A stretch of 64,000 nucleotides of DNA, from the NCBI RefSeq assembly GCF_004854025.1, contig NZ_STGM01000010.1:1-64000 (forward strand). Direction: 5' to 3'. Position 1 is the first letter of the stretch, and each line of letters begins with the position of its first letter. This DNA comes from Microbacterium hydrothermale. GTDB taxonomy: Bacteria; Actinomycetota; Actinomycetes; Actinomycetales; Microbacteriaceae. Positions 63,620 through 64,000 of the stretch are shown one piece after another. The translations under genes and the position numbers were made by a program. The notes beneath the pieces were generated by a model. That model saw only the letters and a program-made list of their open reading frames with translations, ran no database searches and was not told the DNA's origin.

Positions 63620-64000
63620 ATGACCTCCTCCACCCTCACCCAGATCGCTCCGGTAGCCGAGCCACCGCACGTCAATGGCCCGCGCCGTCGCCGCGGTGGT
63701 CGCGACGGCTCCGCGTTCGGCCTCGTCGTACGCATCGTCCTGGCCGTCGTCGCCTCGGCGCTCGTGTTCTTCCCGCTCTACTGGATGCTCGTCATCGCCT
63801 TCTCCCCCAGCGGCGAGGTATTCCGTCCCGGCGGCGTGCAGTTGTGGCCGAGCGAATTCAGCACCGAGAACTTCGCGACGGTGTTCGCCCGGTTCCCGGT
63901 GGCGGACTGGTTCGTGAATTCGCTGGTCATCGGTGCTTTTGTCACCGCCCTGACGGTGATCGTGAACCTGCTTGCGGGCTACGCCTTCGCCCGCGTCCGC
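63620..64000 (+). CDS. Carbohydrate ABC transporter permease (MalG type), cut by window end
   Basis: The first 127 codons of a CUT1 permease: an N-terminal PRRRRGGRDGSAFGLVVRIV, helix 1 VVASALVFFPLYWMLVIAFS, then EFSTENFATVFARFPVADWF and the start of the permease core (VNLLAGYAFARVR). The typical length is about 280-300 residues, so more than half lies beyond the window. ATG 63620 follows AAGAGG. Confidence 0.85.
   Translation, partial: MTSSTLTQIAPVAEPPHVNGPRRRRGGRDGSAFGLVVRIVLAVVASALVFFPLYWMLVIAFSPSGEVFRPGGVQLWPSEFSTENFATVFARFPVADWFVNSLVIGAFVTALTVIVNLLAGYAFARVR

Overview
The window is high-GC DNA with actinobacterial gene content. Lipoprotein lipoboxes, many GTG/TTG starts, a MHS-type MFS carrier, a DUF7882-type protein and a DUF4913 plasmid protein together suggest a Microbacterium-like member of the Microbacteriaceae. 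No rRNA, tRNA or CRISPR array was recognised. A plasmid-type partition and replication block (about 16.4-23.3 kb) sits between large catabolic islands, so this may be a catabolic plasmid or an integrated one; the sequence alone does not decide.

Layout. 0-3.6 kb is partly decayed: a truncated Gfo/Idh/MocA oxidoreductase, a 5'-truncated crcB, an intact MarR / FAD-monooxygenase divergent pair, and a 2H-phosphoesterase split by an in-frame TGA. 3.9-15.2 kb is an importer and catabolism island: a PotABCD-type ABC system, two carbon-nitrogen hydrolases, an RraA-like protein, a BKACE (DUF849) enzyme, two Lrp regulators facing each other, a FadR-type GntR regulator, an MHS-family carrier and a DUF2848 protein. 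15.3-16.4 kb is an IS481-family element next to a hydrolase fragment fused to a frameshifted parA. 17.1-23.3 kb holds parA and its partner gene, a primase-polymerase-like replication protein and plasmid accessory genes. 23.5-25.8 kb carries two homologous membrane proteins, tail to tail.

25.9-40.2 kb reads as one sugar-acid regulon: a secreted beta-helix protein with two ricin-type lectin domains, a sugar ABC importer without its ATPase, a mutarotase, an aldo/keto sugar dehydrogenase, a lactonase, an enolase-superfamily dehydratase, an SDR and a Zn-dehydrogenase, a KDPG-type aldolase, a PfkB kinase and a GntR regulator. Family memberships point to L-fucose or a similar aldose. Three of its promoter regions share an ATACGTA-type site. 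40.4-43.7 kb is an MMPL exporter with a divergent TetR. 43.9-54.4 kb is a SorC-controlled polyol or pentose operon: RbsABC-type importer, SIS isomerase, xylulokinase-like kinase, ribulose-phosphate-epimerase-like protein and three dehydrogenases. 54.7-61 kb contains uncharacterised genes: a two-gene cassette of unknown role, a DUF7882-type protein, and a YcaO protein divergent from a small Thr/Asp-rich protein and a polysaccharide-deacetylase-like protein. 61.4-64 kb starts another sugar ABC importer that runs off the end.

The catabolic islands share a design: a dedicated importer, a local regulator, and palindromic sites at the divergent promoters. The most open questions are the 56.1-57.7 kb cassette, the YcaO locus, the membrane-protein pair and the dispersed palindromes of the first 11.4 kb.
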